Shown here: piece by piece, positions 1 through 8,312 of the stretch
Layout of the letters: each line of letters starts with the position of its first letter
How positions within the stretch are numbered: position 1 is the stretch's first letter
NCBI GenBank assembly: GCA_003281365.1
Contig: QCCF01000004.1
Span: forward strand, 1-64,000
Reading direction: 5' to 3'
DNA length: 64,000 nt
Source: Prochlorococcus sp. AG-347-K18
GTDB taxonomy: Bacteria > Cyanobacteriota > Cyanobacteriia > PCC-6307 > Cyanobiaceae
The notes under the pieces: model-generated
The model's input: the letters and a program-made list of their open reading frames with translations, nothing else
Told to the model about the DNA's origin: nothing
Databases searched by the model: none
Made by a program: the position numbers and the translations under genes

Positions 1-283
1 CAATAATTTAGAATTAAATGATATAAAAAAAATTGCAAAAATCCAGCTTCAGAATTTAGAAAAAAGACTTAACAAAAATAACTTAAAATTCAAAATTACT
101 GATGAGGCAATCAACCAACTTGTCGAAAATAGTTTCGATCATGCTTATGGTGCAAGGCCTTTAAAAAGAATTATACAAAAACAAGTTGAGACAAAAATTT
201 CAAATAATATATTGAATAATCATTACCTCAATAAAGACGAGATTAATATTTATCTGGTTAATGGAGAGATAATTGTTGATTAA
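1..283 (+). CDS. clpB: ClpB chaperone, C-terminal end (5' truncated by window edge)
   Basis: The open frame begins at base 2 and ends at a TAA at 281-283, so only the last 93 codons are present. The sequence contains HAYGARPLKRIIQ, the hallmark of the small subdomain of the second AAA+ module in Hsp100/ClpB disaggregases, followed by the short acidic beta-strand tail that closes the protein. ClpB threads aggregated proteins through a hexameric ring together with DnaK. ClpC shares this subdomain, but the short tail ending in VNGEIIVD fits ClpB better. Which of several cyanobacterial ClpB paralogues this is cannot be decided from the fragment. Confidence 0.8.
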   Translation, partial: NNLELNDIKKIAKIQLQNLEKRLNKNNLKFKITDEAINQLVENSFDHAYGARPLKRIIQKQVETKISNNILNNHYLNKDEINIYLVNGEIIVD

Positions 284-332
284 AGATCTGCATTAAAGAA
301 TCCTATATGACTTGAAATCTAATTATTTTAAT

Positions 333-806
333 TTAAGATTTAAACCACTCAGGAATTTCCTCATAACTTGCTTTATTAGCTTTATTTTCTTTTGATTCTG
401 TTTTCCAACAACATGTTCTGCCTTTATCCTTGTCCTGCAAATATTCATTAGCCCATCTCCAAATCAATTCAGAAGTGAACTCCATTCCCACATTATCCAT
501 AATTCTCAGATCTAAGGCATCTAAGTCATGTAATTTCTCCCAGTAATTCAACAAAGGGTCATCTTTATTTACTAAAAAAGTATGGTCAAATTGCTTCTTT
601 AGTCTATTTTCTAAGGGCTTAAGACTTGAAAAATCCACAACAAAACCATTTAGATCTAATTTTTTTGCAGTGAACCAAAAGGTGAATGACCTTGAATATC
701 CATGCACAAATCTGCAGTGGCCTTCATGGCGCCATTGCCTATGTGAACAAGGAAAATCCTCGTAACTTTTGCTGCATGAAAATTTCGCAGAATGAATATA
801 CATCAA
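333..806 (-). CDS. queD: 6-pyruvoyl-tetrahydropterin synthase / QueD-family protein
   Basis: 157 residues of the tunnelling-fold pterin synthase family, which includes 6-carboxytetrahydropterin synthase of queuosine synthesis. The core motif is CSHRQWRHEGHCRFVHGYS at residues 20-38, followed by VVDFSSLK (the WIIDF.ELK strand of QueD) and FDHTFL, matching the catalytic Asp-His of QueD. The classical zinc ligand pair HGH reads HGY here, so the third metal ligand is replaced by Tyr. I recall similar HGY proteins in alphaproteobacteria. The family assignment is firm, but the exact reaction is uncertain. The gene is divergent from hisIE and stands alone. Confidence 0.75.
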   Translation of the reverse strand: MMYIHSAKFSCSKSYEDFPCSHRQWRHEGHCRFVHGYSRSFTFWFTAKKLDLNGFVVDFSSLKPLENRLKKQFDHTFLVNKDDPLLNYWEKLHDLDALDLRIMDNVGMEFTSELIWRWANEYLQDKDKGRTCCWKTESKENKANKASYEEIPEWFKS

Positions 807-865
807 TTAACTGTTAGGATAATTTTAAAAAAACACATTGAATAGGATTTAACATAACAAACAAA

Positions 866-1528
866 ATGGCTAATTCAACTAATTTTTCGATAAAAGATCT
901 ACGCTTTGATAATTATGGATTAATCCCGGCAATAGCACAAGATTGGCTAGACGGATCAATTCTTATGCTTGCTTGGATGAACAAAGAATCGTTGACAATG
1001 ACACTTAAAACCAAAAATGTTCATTACTGGAGTAGATCAAGATCAGAAATTTGGAGAAAAGGAGCTACAAGTGGAAGTACACAAGTACTTAAGGAGATAA
1101 GATTCGACTGCGATAATGATGCCCTAATCCTTTTGATTGAACAAAATGGTTCAGGAGCATGTCACACCGGAGAAAAAAGTTGTTTTTTTAACGAAATCCA
1201 AATTAATCAAAATGATAAAAAAGAGAAAAAAACAACTCCCTTCTCAAATATTTGCTCTGAATTATTTAATACAATTCAAGAAAGATCAATAAATCCATCA
1301 GAAAAAAGTTACACAAATCATTTATTAACAAAAGGCAGTAATACTATTTTAAAAAAAATAGGAGAAGAATCCGCAGAATTTATAATGGCTTGCAAAGATA
1401 ATGATAAAAATTCAATCTCAAATGAAGCTTCTGATTTAATTTATCATCTGCAAGTAGCCCTTATGTATAAAGGGGTTGACTGGAGAGATGTACTTACTGT
1501 TCTAGAATCAAGGAAAAAAAATAAATAA
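866..1528 (+). CDS. hisIE: Bifunctional phosphoribosyl-AMP cyclohydrolase / phosphoribosyl-ATP pyrophosphatase
   Basis: 220 residues catalysing the second and third steps of histidine synthesis. Residues 1-110 are the HisI domain, with MLAWMNKES, VHYWSRSRSEIWRKG and the zinc-binding C-D-CD pattern near FDCDNDA and GACHTGEKSCF. Residues 125-220 are the all-alpha HisE domain, with IGEESAEFIMACK and SDLIYHLQVAL. The fused order is the usual cyanobacterial and enterobacterial one. It is a single-gene unit. The histidine gene hisG also lies in this window (16174-16812), showing that the pathway is dispersed. Confidence 0.95.
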   Translation: MANSTNFSIKDLRFDNYGLIPAIAQDWLDGSILMLAWMNKESLTMTLKTKNVHYWSRSRSEIWRKGATSGSTQVLKEIRFDCDNDALILLIEQNGSGACHTGEKSCFFNEIQINQNDKKEKKTTPFSNICSELFNTIQERSINPSEKSYTNHLLTKGSNTILKKIGEESAEFIMACKDNDKNSISNEASDLIYHLQVALMYKGVDWRDVLTVLESRKKNK

Positions 1529-1684
1529 TTTAAATTTCAAATTAGTAATTCTTTAACCTAAAAATTAAAAAGAAAATGTTATTTAACTAATTAATAATTA
1601 TTAATTAATTATTAATTAATTATTACATGTATGGCTTATTACTGAATTGACTATAAGTTGAATATATCAACAATGAGGTAAATC
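1529..1684. other. AT-rich intergenic region with a tandem TTAATTA block
   Basis: A 156-base gap between hisIE and the sigma factor gene. Around 1589-1624 it contains a run of overlapping ATTAATTA units that are palindromic to each other and could form an AT-only hairpin ending hisIE transcription. The sigma-factor start is preceded by GAGG about six bases upstream, a good ribosome binding site. I see no convincing promoter hexamers and no small gene. Confidence 0.4.
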
Positions 1685-2608
1685 GTGAGTTCATTAAGCG
1701 ATTTTCTTGGTGAAATAGGTCGTCATCAACTTTTGACTCCAGAAAGAGAACTCACTATGGGCAGAAAAGTCCAAGAAATGGTTGTGCTTGTTAATAGATG
1801 TCAAGAGGCAGGTGGCAAAGGTCCTGCTTGTGAATTTTCTGAAGCTGAAAGAAAAAAGATCAAAATTGGTGAAAAAGCTAAAAACGAGATGATAACAGCC
1901 AACCTAAGACTAGTTGTCAACCTTGCTAAAAGATACCAAGGGAAAGGATTAGAATTACTTGACTTAATTCAGGAGGGGACATTAGGTCTTACAAGAGCCG
2001 TAGAAAAATATGATCCGTCGAGAGGACATAGATTTTCTACCTATGCTTATTGGTGGATTAGGCAAGGTTTAAATAGAGCATTATCAACTCAAAGTAGAAC
2101 GATTAGGATCCCTGTTAACATCAATGAAAAACTTACAAAACTAAGATCAGCGAAATCAAAGCTCATGCAACTTAAGGGTATTCCACCCAGTAGTGATGAG
2201 CTAGCTGAAGAAATGAAAATAACCAAAGAGGAAATTGACGAACTCCTTTCTTGTGAATTGAGAAGCATCACTGTTAGTCTCCAAGGTACTGTTAAATCAA
2301 AATCAGATCCTTCGGAGTTAGTTGACATCCTTCCAAGTGATCAAGTTGCTCCAATGGAGTTAGCGGAATTAGCCGAAAGGACAGCCTCGGCTTGGAAGTT
2401 ATTAGATAAAGCTAATTTAACTGAAAAAGAAAGAAAGATAGTAAGTCTAAGATTTGGTTTAGACGGCTCAAATGAATGGAGAACTTTAGCTGAAGTTGCA
2501 AGACATATGAGTTGTAGCAGGGAATATTGCCGACAAGTTGTTCAACGGGCTTTAAGAAAACTTAGAAAAGCAGGAATACAGAATGGATTAGTTGATAGTA
2601 TTAGCTAA
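1685..2608 (+). CDS. Sigma-70 family RNA polymerase sigma factor (group 2 type)
   Basis: 307 residues. The order is region 1.2 (SDFLGEIGRHQLLTPEREL), a spacer, region 2 (LRLVVNLAKRYQGKGLELL, then DLIQEG, YDPSRGHRFSTYAYWWIRQ for -10 recognition), region 3 and region 4 with the helix-turn-helix SCSREYCRQVVQRALRKLR. It lacks the acidic region 1.1 of the main vegetative factor and matches the short alternative RpoD-like factors of cyanobacteria. These factors redirect RNA polymerase in light, circadian or nutrient responses. The start is GTG, chosen because GAGG lies just upstream and the protein begins exactly at region 1.2. Which paralogue it is cannot be said. Confidence 0.9.
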   Translation: MSSLSDFLGEIGRHQLLTPERELTMGRKVQEMVVLVNRCQEAGGKGPACEFSEAERKKIKIGEKAKNEMITANLRLVVNLAKRYQGKGLELLDLIQEGTLGLTRAVEKYDPSRGHRFSTYAYWWIRQGLNRALSTQSRTIRIPVNINEKLTKLRSAKSKLMQLKGIPPSSDELAEEMKITKEEIDELLSCELRSITVSLQGTVKSKSDPSELVDILPSDQVAPMELAELAERTASAWKLLDKANLTEKERKIVSLRFGLDGSNEWRTLAEVARHMSCSREYCRQVVQRALRKLRKAGIQNGLVDSIS

Positions 2609-2645
2609 AAATTCCATTAAAAATATTTAAATTTTATTTATAAGG

Positions 2646-3014
2646 ATGAAAGAGAATTACAAAACCCAAGAAAGAATTTATGATGCTGAAGTTTTAGAGA
2701 GTTCAACATTTGATGAAAATATCATTATCAAGATTCTTATTAAAGCAGGAAGAACAATTGCCAAGCCTGCCTTAGAAGTTTTAGAGATGGCTTTAGATCC
2801 ATATACTCCAGCACAAGTAAGAGTTTCGTTAATGGCTGCGCTAGCATATTTGATTATGCCATTTGATCTTTTCCCTGACTTTATGCCTCTAGTTGGTTTT
2901 AGTGATGATTTTGTAGCTCTCACAGCAGTACTCAGTATATGGAGCAAATACATGACCCCTTCAATAAGAGCACGAGCAGAGAATAAGCTTAATAAGTTAT
3001 TCCCTTTTTATTAA
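2646..3014 (+). CDS. YkvA family (DUF1232) small membrane protein
   Basis: 122 residues. The centre carries AYLIMPFDLFPDFMPLVGF-SDD, the signature of the DUF1232/YkvA family, within a hydrophobic helical hairpin around residues 60-100. The family's function is unknown; members are small membrane-associated proteins. The stop codon TAA is followed immediately by the ATG of the next gene, so the two are probably translated from one message. The gene follows the sigma factor by 37 bases and may be co-transcribed with it. Confidence 0.8.
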   Translation: MKENYKTQERIYDAEVLESSTFDENIIIKILIKAGRTIAKPALEVLEMALDPYTPAQVRVSLMAALAYLIMPFDLFPDFMPLVGFSDDFVALTAVLSIWSKYMTPSIRARAENKLNKLFPFY

Positions 3015-3335
3015 ATGAGGAAATTATCCATACAGGAAGAAAAAGAAATCGTCTCCTTCATTAAAAATTGGTTAAAATCTCATGGATTTACCCAAAAAGA
3101 CTTAGCAAATGAATTAAACATTAAATCGAGCAGAACCTCTGAGATTATTCTTAAAATTAAAGAGTTATATAAAAAAGGCGGCATGTTCAATATTGCAAAA
3201 AATCTTATAAAGATAGAACAAAAATGGTTAAATAATATCAAGAATGATTATCGAGAAACAAAACAAATCCCACCATATAATCAATTAGATATCGACTCAT
3301 TAGTAAACCAGATAAATCAAGATACTAGTAAATAA
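3015..3335 (+). CDS. Small protein with a helix-turn-helix-like N-terminal half
   Basis: 106 residues, Lys/Asn-rich and soluble. Residues 10-50 read as an Xre/phage-repressor-like helix-turn-helix: a helix, then FTQKDLANELNIKSSRTSE, where the TQ-DLA-LNI pattern is typical of helices 2 and 3. The rest is a charged helical tail with no recognised motif. The ATG abuts the stop of the YkvA-like gene without a gap, implying coupled translation. A role as a small regulator is inferred from the motif only. Confidence 0.6.
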   Translation: MRKLSIQEEKEIVSFIKNWLKSHGFTQKDLANELNIKSSRTSEIILKIKELYKKGGMFNIAKNLIKIEQKWLNNIKNDYRETKQIPPYNQLDIDSLVNQINQDTSK

Positions 3336-3336
3336 A

Positions 3337-3368
3337 TATTTATAGAAAATTATATTTTTCTATAAATA
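3337..3368 (+). terminator. Perfect 13-bp AT-rich hairpin after the small HTH-like gene
   Basis: The arms TATTTATAGAAAA (3337-3349) and TTTTCTATAAATA (3356-3368) are exact reverse complements around a six-base loop, starting two bases after the stop codon. It could end transcription or protect the 3' end. It contains only two G:C pairs and no U-tract follows it, so terminator strength is doubtful. The rest of the gap, to 3565, is featureless AT-rich sequence. Confidence 0.4.
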
Positions 3369-3565
3369 AATTTCAAACTTAATAAAGAGATATCAAATAA
3401 ATTTATCACTCTTAAAAACTAAGCACAAAATGATCAAATATAGCAATAATTTTTTAAATAATCAAAAATTTAATTACCTATAAATAATATTTTTATGTAT
3501 TTTCTATTTAATAAATTGTAATTGAATAAATAATATAAATTACTTGAAAATATTATTAATTATGT

Positions 3566-3835
3566 TTAAAAAGCCTGCACCCAAGGATAAACATCATAAT
3601 TAATCCATACACCTTTTTTCCAATATATGTCTTCCTCAATCAAATTCCTTAATTGATTTTCATCATTAGCATTAAAAATTCCAAACAAATATTTAGTACA
3701 TTTTGTTGGTCCTAAAGTAACTAAAATATTGCGATCTTTTAATTTTTTAAGTCTATAAAGATGTTGTTCACGAAATGGGGCTCTTTTTTTGATTGCATCT
3801 TCACAGTACTTTCCAAATACTACAAACTTTTCCAT
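3566..3835 (-). CDS. YciI-like (YCII domain) protein
   Basis: 89 residues, the normal size of a stand-alone YCII domain. It is a ferredoxin-like fold with the opening strand KFVVFGKYCEDA, the conserved His in FREQHLYRLKKL, LVTLGPT, and the closing FNANDENQLRNLIEED.D pattern before VWINYDVYPW. The His-Asp pair in this family forms a putative active site, but the reaction is unknown in most members. The gene is isolated between two AT-rich gaps and its strand is opposite to both neighbours. Confidence 0.8.
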   Translation of the reverse strand: MEKFVVFGKYCEDAIKKRAPFREQHLYRLKKLKDRNILVTLGPTKCTKYLFGIFNANDENQLRNLIEEDIYWKKGVWINYDVYPWVQAF

Positions 3836-3932
3836 TTTAAAGATAACTAATAGAATAAATATACCCTAAATAATTGCAAGTATTACGTACAAATTGCTAT
3901 CTTAATTAAGAAGAACTTTCTTTTAATAAATT

Positions 3933-4283
3933 ATGCTCACTGGTAGCGATCTTCTTGCAAAATTCAAAGAAGTTGAAGGGCTTAGCGATTCAGAGCAATG
4001 TCGTGCTTGTGGATACGTTTCCACAAAAAAAAATGGGGAAACTCGCTTAAAATATACTGCGTATTACAAAGCTCTTCTTGAAGCTAAAGGAATGAAAATG
4101 GGTAAGAATAGTGATGTTGGTAAAGGCGGAAGAAAATTAAGTTATTTAGCTACGGTTCAAGGTAATGGTAATCTTTTGATTGGTAAAGCCTATACTGCTC
4201 TATTAGATTTAAAACCAGGTGATGAGTACAAAATAAAGTTAACAAAAAAACAGATCAGATTAACACCAACTGAAGATTCCTAG
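3933..4283 (+). CDS. AbrB-family transcriptional regulator, cyanobacterial type (cyAbrB)
   Basis: 116 residues matching the cyanobacterial AbrB-like group, in which the DNA-binding domain sits in the C-terminal half. The N-terminal part has GSDLLAKF, CRACGYVSTKKNG and YYKALLEAKG. The C-terminal part has ATVQGNGNLLIGKAYTALL and LKPGDEYKIKL, the swapped-hairpin AbrB fold. The family is known to influence nitrogen and carbon uptake genes and cell-cycle-linked expression in cyanobacteria. Its targets here are unknown. It stands alone, convergent with trpA. Confidence 0.85.
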   Translation: MLTGSDLLAKFKEVEGLSDSEQCRACGYVSTKKNGETRLKYTAYYKALLEAKGMKMGKNSDVGKGGRKLSYLATVQGNGNLLIGKAYTALLDLKPGDEYKIKLTKKQIRLTPTEDS

Positions 4284-4375
4284 ATATCAATCAAAAGATT
4301 GAATGTAATATCCTAAACCTAAAATCGAAAATTTTTCTTGTATAAATAATCAATATTTTGAGTTCAAATTTATAT

Positions 4376-5212
4376 TTATTTATTGGTAGCTGTACTCATT
4401 TCTTTGCAAAATTCACCCACATGATCAACAACATCTTTTTCACTTGAACTAGAAATTCGTTTTACAAATGCACTCCCAATAATTACTCCATCTGCTCCCC
4501 ATTCACGAACCTTATTAACATGTTCTGGAGTGGATATTCCAAAACCAACTGCAATTGGATTGCTATTTACATCTTTTAATTTAGCAATAAGATTTTCCAC
4601 TCTATTTTCCATTTTATTTCTCTCACCAGTGACGCCAGTAACACTTACTAAATAAGTGAAGCCTTTTGTATGATTTGATATTTGTTTCATCCTTTCAAAA
4701 GGAGTAGTTGGAGCTACCAATAAAATTAAGTCAAGAGAATAATTACTAACTATTTTAGAAAAATTATGAGCTTCCTCTAAAGGGAGATCAGGAACTATTA
4801 GGCCAGAAACACCAGCATTAGATGCCATTTCACAAAACTTTTCAAAGCCAAAACATAGTAATGGATTTAAGTAAGAAAAAAGGATGATGGGAATATTTAA
4901 TTTACCTTTTAAAGACTCTAAAAGTTTAATAACTTTTCTTAGGCTAGTGCCTGACTTTAAGGCACGAGAGGCCGCCAATTGAATAACAGGTCCATCTGCA
5001 AGTGGATCGCTGTAAGGGATCCCTAATTCAATAAGGTCAGCTCCATTTTCTTGTAACTTTAATAATATCTCAGACGTTATTTCAATATTCGGATCTCCAG
5101 CCATTATAAAAGGCATCAAAGCTAATTTTTTATTATTTTTTAACTCATAAAACTTCTTATCTATCTTTGATAAAGATTCATTTTGGGTAATTTGCATTTT
5201 TTTATCTTTCAT
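4376..5212 (-). CDS. trpA: Tryptophan synthase alpha subunit
   Basis: 278 residues. A TIM barrel that cleaves indole-3-glycerol phosphate and passes indole to TrpB. The catalytic Glu and Asp lie in DLIELGIPYSDPLADGP. The phosphate-binding loops VSVTGVTGER and GFGISTPEHV and the terminal GVIIGSAFVKRI are intact. A 13-residue Lys-rich N-terminal extension precedes the usual start, so translation may begin further in. It is last in a reverse-strand group with DUF3007 and ndhL, an arrangement I recall as common in cyanobacteria. trpF lies elsewhere in this window. Confidence 0.95.
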   Translation of the reverse strand: MKDKKMQITQNESLSKIDKKFYELKNNKKLALMPFIMAGDPNIEITSEILLKLQENGADLIELGIPYSDPLADGPVIQLAASRALKSGTSLRKVIKLLESLKGKLNIPIILFSYLNPLLCFGFEKFCEMASNAGVSGLIVPDLPLEEAHNFSKIVSNYSLDLILLVAPTTPFERMKQISNHTKGFTYLVSVTGVTGERNKMENRVENLIAKLKDVNSNPIAVGFGISTPEHVNKVREWGADGVIIGSAFVKRISSSSEKDVVDHVGEFCKEMSTATNK

Positions 5213-5240
5213 GATTTTTAAATATTTTTCTATGAAAAAT

Positions 5241-5561
5241 TTATGGATTTTTCTCTAAATCTTCCATTAGTTTTTGCTGTTCTTCCTTTGACAATGAATT
5301 GAATTTGGTTTCTAGTTTATCATTAACAACTTTTTCATACTCTTTTCTATAACGCTTCCTTTGTTCCATAAAAGTCATTTTCCCATTTACAACTCTATAA
5401 ACATAAGATGTTACCCAAGTAATCACAATCAAAATCAAGATACAACTTGAGAGAGTAGTAGCTGTAAAACTGTCGATACCAATTTGTGGGACAAATTTAT
5501 AACTAATTAATCCTATTAATGAAATAAATAAGCCTATTTGTACAACTTTACCTTTAGTCAA
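5241..5561 (-). CDS. DUF3007 family membrane protein
   Basis: 106 residues with two predicted membrane helices (about 7-26 and 34-56), followed by a highly charged C-terminal helix containing QRKRYRKEYEKVV and KLETKFNSLSKEEQQKL. This matches the cyanobacterial and plant-lineage DUF3007 family, whose role is unknown. It lies four bases downstream of ndhL and 28 bases upstream of trpA on the same strand. The constant neighbour ndhL suggests a link with the thylakoid NDH-1 complex, but that is inference. Confidence 0.75.
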   Translation of the reverse strand: MTKGKVVQIGLFISLIGLISYKFVPQIGIDSFTATTLSSCILILIVITWVTSYVYRVVNGKMTFMEQRKRYRKEYEKVVNDKLETKFNSLSKEEQQKLMEDLEKNP

Positions 5562-5565
5562 TTAT

Positions 5566-5799
5566 TTACCCTTTACCACTTCCTTTTAGTCTGAGATTTA
5601 AAAATGGAGAAAATAAAATTAAACCTGGAAAGAAAAGAAATACAAGGCCATAAATTCCTAATCTTTCAAATTTACCCATAACGTTCCATCTATTATTCAT
5701 CCAGTAAAATAGTAATAATGGAATAACCAATAAATAGGTAGAAACAATTCCAACATATGCAATTAAAGTAGCTAATGAATTATTGAAAAAACTTTCCAT
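5566..5799 (-). CDS. ndhL: NAD(P)H-quinone oxidoreductase subunit L
   Basis: 77 residues with two membrane helices and the characteristic [20 protein letters not shown] linker between them. NdhL is a small oxygenic-phototroph-specific subunit of the thylakoid NDH-1 complex, required for cyclic electron flow and CO2 uptake in cyanobacteria. The length is typical. It is the first gene of the ndhL-DUF3007-trpA group; the tRNA-Leu gene lies upstream on the same strand. Confidence 0.9.
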   Translation of the reverse strand: MESFFNNSLATLIAYVGIVSTYLLVIPLLLFYWMNNRWNVMGKFERLGIYGLVFLFFPGLILFSPFLNLRLKGSGKG

Positions 5800-5877
5800 T
5801 TTGATTTATGGTTGCTTAGTTAAAACATAACAACTATTGGAAGTTATCGTCAGAACTAAAAAAAAATAATTAAGTAA

Positions 5878-5963
5878 TGGGAGTGGGGGGACTTGAACCC
5901 CCACGAGCTAAATCGCTCGACGGATTTTAAGTCCGGCGCGTCTACCAATTCCGCCACACTCCC
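5878..5963 (-). tRNA. trnL-UAA: tRNA-Leu (anticodon UAA), no intron
   Basis: Read on the reverse strand, the 86-base cloverleaf has a perfect 7-bp acceptor stem (GGGAGTG/CACTCCC), a D-arm ending AATTGGTAGACGC, an anticodon loop CTTAAAA giving UAA, a long variable arm CGAGC-GATTTA-GCTCG typical of class II tRNAs, and a T-arm GGGGGTTCAAGTCCCCC. The discriminator base is A, as for leucine. CCA is not encoded. Many cyanobacteria carry a group I intron inside this anticodon loop; here the loop is uninterrupted. Confidence 0.97.
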
Positions 5964-6063
5964 ATAAGGAATTTGCGCTATTTAATCGTAGCCGAAAGCA
6001 ACCCATTTAACCAAGAAAAATTGGAATATTTACACTTTTAATTGTCAGATTAAATCTAATTTT

Positions 6064-7113
6064 TTAATTTACAATCCCTTCTAATTGCCAATGTAAAGTT
6101 TCACCTGCATGAAATGGTTTTATTTGTCCGATAATATTTTTTTCTTCAACAACATCAATAAATTCTTTAATTTTATTAGGTCTAGACACTAATTTTAATT
6201 TTTCTTTATTTGGGGGCAAATTATAAAAATTAGGGCCATTCAAACTTGCAAATTTTTCAAAATTATCTAAAGCATTTTCCTCTTCAAATACCGTTAAATA
6301 GCTCTCTATTGCTACTGGCGAATTAAAAATACCTGCACATCCACAAAAAGCCTTCCATTTCCTAAGATGTGGAGCAGAGTCAGTTCCCAAGAAAAAACAT
6401 TTTTCTCCACTTGTGGCAGCTTTCCTTAAAGCGAGTCTGTTATTTTCCCTTTTAGCAACTGGTAAACAGTAAAAATCACTATTTAAGCCTCCAAAAAACA
6501 TTGCATTTCTATTTATATGCAAATGATGCGGAGTAATAGTAGCTCCAATATTATTTTCTTGAACAAAATTCACTGCATAAGAGGTAGTTATATGCTCTAA
6601 AACGATTTTTAATTTTGGAAATCTTTTAGTTATTTGAGAGAGTTCTCTATCTATAAATACTTCTTCTCTATCGAATACATCCACTTCAGAATCAGTCACT
6701 TCACCATGAATTAAAAGAGGCATTCCATAATCTTGCATCAATTCAAAGATCTTATAAAGATTTTCTATTTTCCTAACTCCATGACTGGAATTTGTTGTGG
6801 CATTAGCAGGATATAATTTTGCCGCGAAAAAAACATTATTTTTAAAACCATTTATTAATTCCCCTTTATCGGTCTCATCTGTAAGATAAATTGTCATTAG
6901 TGGTTCAAACTTAGAACTATCTGGTAACGCTTCGACAATAGATTTCTTATAAGAAATAGCCCTATTGATTGATATTATGGGACTTTTAGTATTTGGCATG
7001 ACAATGGCTCTTCCAAAATACTCTGAAGTAAAATGAATAATATTTTTTAATACAAGACCTTCCCTTAAATGTAAATGCCAATCATCAGGTTTTATTATGG
7101 TTAAAGTCTTCAA
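6064..7113 (-). CDS. pyrC: Dihydroorotase
   Basis: 349 residues, class II dihydroorotase, which closes carbamoyl-aspartate to dihydroorotate in pyrimidine synthesis. Metal-site residues are visible: HLHLREG (the HxH pair), the Lys in FFAAKLYPANATTNS that is carbamylated in this family, the Hises in VLEHITT and ITPHHLHINRN, and the catalytic Asp in FLGTDSAPH. The length is normal. It is divergent from the Ca2+/Na+ antiporter gene across a 118-base gap. Confidence 0.95.
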   Translation of the reverse strand: MKTLTIIKPDDWHLHLREGLVLKNIIHFTSEYFGRAIVMPNTKSPIISINRAISYKKSIVEALPDSSKFEPLMTIYLTDETDKGELINGFKNNVFFAAKLYPANATTNSSHGVRKIENLYKIFELMQDYGMPLLIHGEVTDSEVDVFDREEVFIDRELSQITKRFPKLKIVLEHITTSYAVNFVQENNIGATITPHHLHINRNAMFFGGLNSDFYCLPVAKRENNRLALRKAATSGEKCFFLGTDSAPHLRKWKAFCGCAGIFNSPVAIESYLTVFEEENALDNFEKFASLNGPNFYNLPPNKEKLKLVSRPNKIKEFIDVVEEKNIIGQIKPFHAGETLHWQLEGIVN

Positions 7114-7231
7114 GATTTTTTCTATTTAATCAATTTTAACAGCAAATTAAAATTGAAAATAAATTATAGATATTTGAGGATAGTTATTAACCAATTATGA
7201 AATTTTTTATTATCTAAATAAAAACCTAAAT

Positions 7232-8311
7232 ATGAGTAATTTTTTATTTCCAATGATAGAAATAATTTTAGGTGTAATTCTACTTTTTGCTGGAGGAGAG
7301 TTCTTTATTCAAGGAGCCATACTTTTATCTTTAATTTTAGGAATACCTCAAATAGTAATTGGTTTAACAGTTGTTTCTCTTGGAACAAGCTCTCCTGAGT
7401 TGTTGGTAAGTTTGAGCTCAATTTTAAAAGGGAGTGATTCGCTTGCAGCAAGCAATGTGATTGGAAGCAATATTTTTAATGTTCTCGTTGTTTTGGGCAT
7501 AAGCTCATTGATAACACCTCTTAAGGTAAAAAGCAGAATAGTCAGAAGAGATGTGCCTCTTTTAATGGCAATTTCTTGTGCAGTTTGGGCTATGTCATCA
7601 ACAGGCTTATTAACATTACAAGCGGGGGTATTTCTAATATTTTGTTTAATTTTAAATACAATATGGGAAATCAATACCATCAATGAGAAAGGAGAGGAAA
7701 CAAAAGATGCTGAACCAGAGATAGAAGAATTAAAAGATAACTATAAAGGGAAGATAAGTATTTTAATAAAGTTAATATTGGGAATATTTCTTTTAAGCTT
7801 TGGTTCAAATATTTTAGTTAATGGTTCTCAAACGCTTGCTACTCTCTTGGGTGTAAATGAAACCGTTATTGGTTTAACTATCGTCGCAACTGGGACATCT
7901 TTACCAGAATTAGTAACTTCAATAATTGCCGCATATAAAGGCAAAACAGATCTTGCGATTGGGAATGTAATAGGAAGCAATTTACTCAATCAACTTCTAA
8001 TCCTTGGAAGTTGCACTATTTTTTCAGGATTTAAAGGTTTAGTAATAGAACAAAGTCTAATAAAAGTTGACTTACCTTTTATGGTTTTAACTACCTTCGC
8101 ATGCTTACCAATTTTCTGGAGCAAAGGGAAAATCACAAGAATTGAGGGATTTATTTTACTTAATCTATATATTTTCTATATTCTTGATAAGATACTTTTC
8201 CTGAATGGATTTAGCTTCCTTTCTGAATTAAGGGTAGGTTTATTTATTTACTTTGCGTTACTTATAGTGTTTCTAATTGTTCAAGAAAAATTAAAGTTTT
8301 CTAATTCATAA
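7232..8311 (+). CDS. Calcium/sodium antiporter (CaCA family, YrbG-like)
   Basis: 359 residues with about ten membrane helices in two inverted halves. Each half carries the ion-binding alpha repeat: SLGTSSPELLVS with SNVIGSNIFNVL in the first, and ATGTSLPELVTS with GNVIGSNLLNQL in the second. A charged cytoplasmic loop (about 149-170, Glu-rich) separates them. This is the standard layout of the CaCA exchangers that expel Ca2+ against Na+ or H+. The stop codon lies one base from the convergent glutathione reductase gene. Confidence 0.9.
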   Translation: MSNFLFPMIEIILGVILLFAGGEFFIQGAILLSLILGIPQIVIGLTVVSLGTSSPELLVSLSSILKGSDSLAASNVIGSNIFNVLVVLGISSLITPLKVKSRIVRRDVPLLMAISCAVWAMSSTGLLTLQAGVFLIFCLILNTIWEINTINEKGEETKDAEPEIEELKDNYKGKISILIKLILGIFLLSFGSNILVNGSQTLATLLGVNETVIGLTIVATGTSLPELVTSIIAAYKGKTDLAIGNVIGSNLLNQLLILGSCTIFSGFKGLVIEQSLIKVDLPFMVLTTFACLPIFWSKGKITRIEGFILLNLYIFYILDKILFLNGFSFLSELRVGLFIYFALLIVFLIVQEKLKFSNS

Positions 8312-8312
8312 T

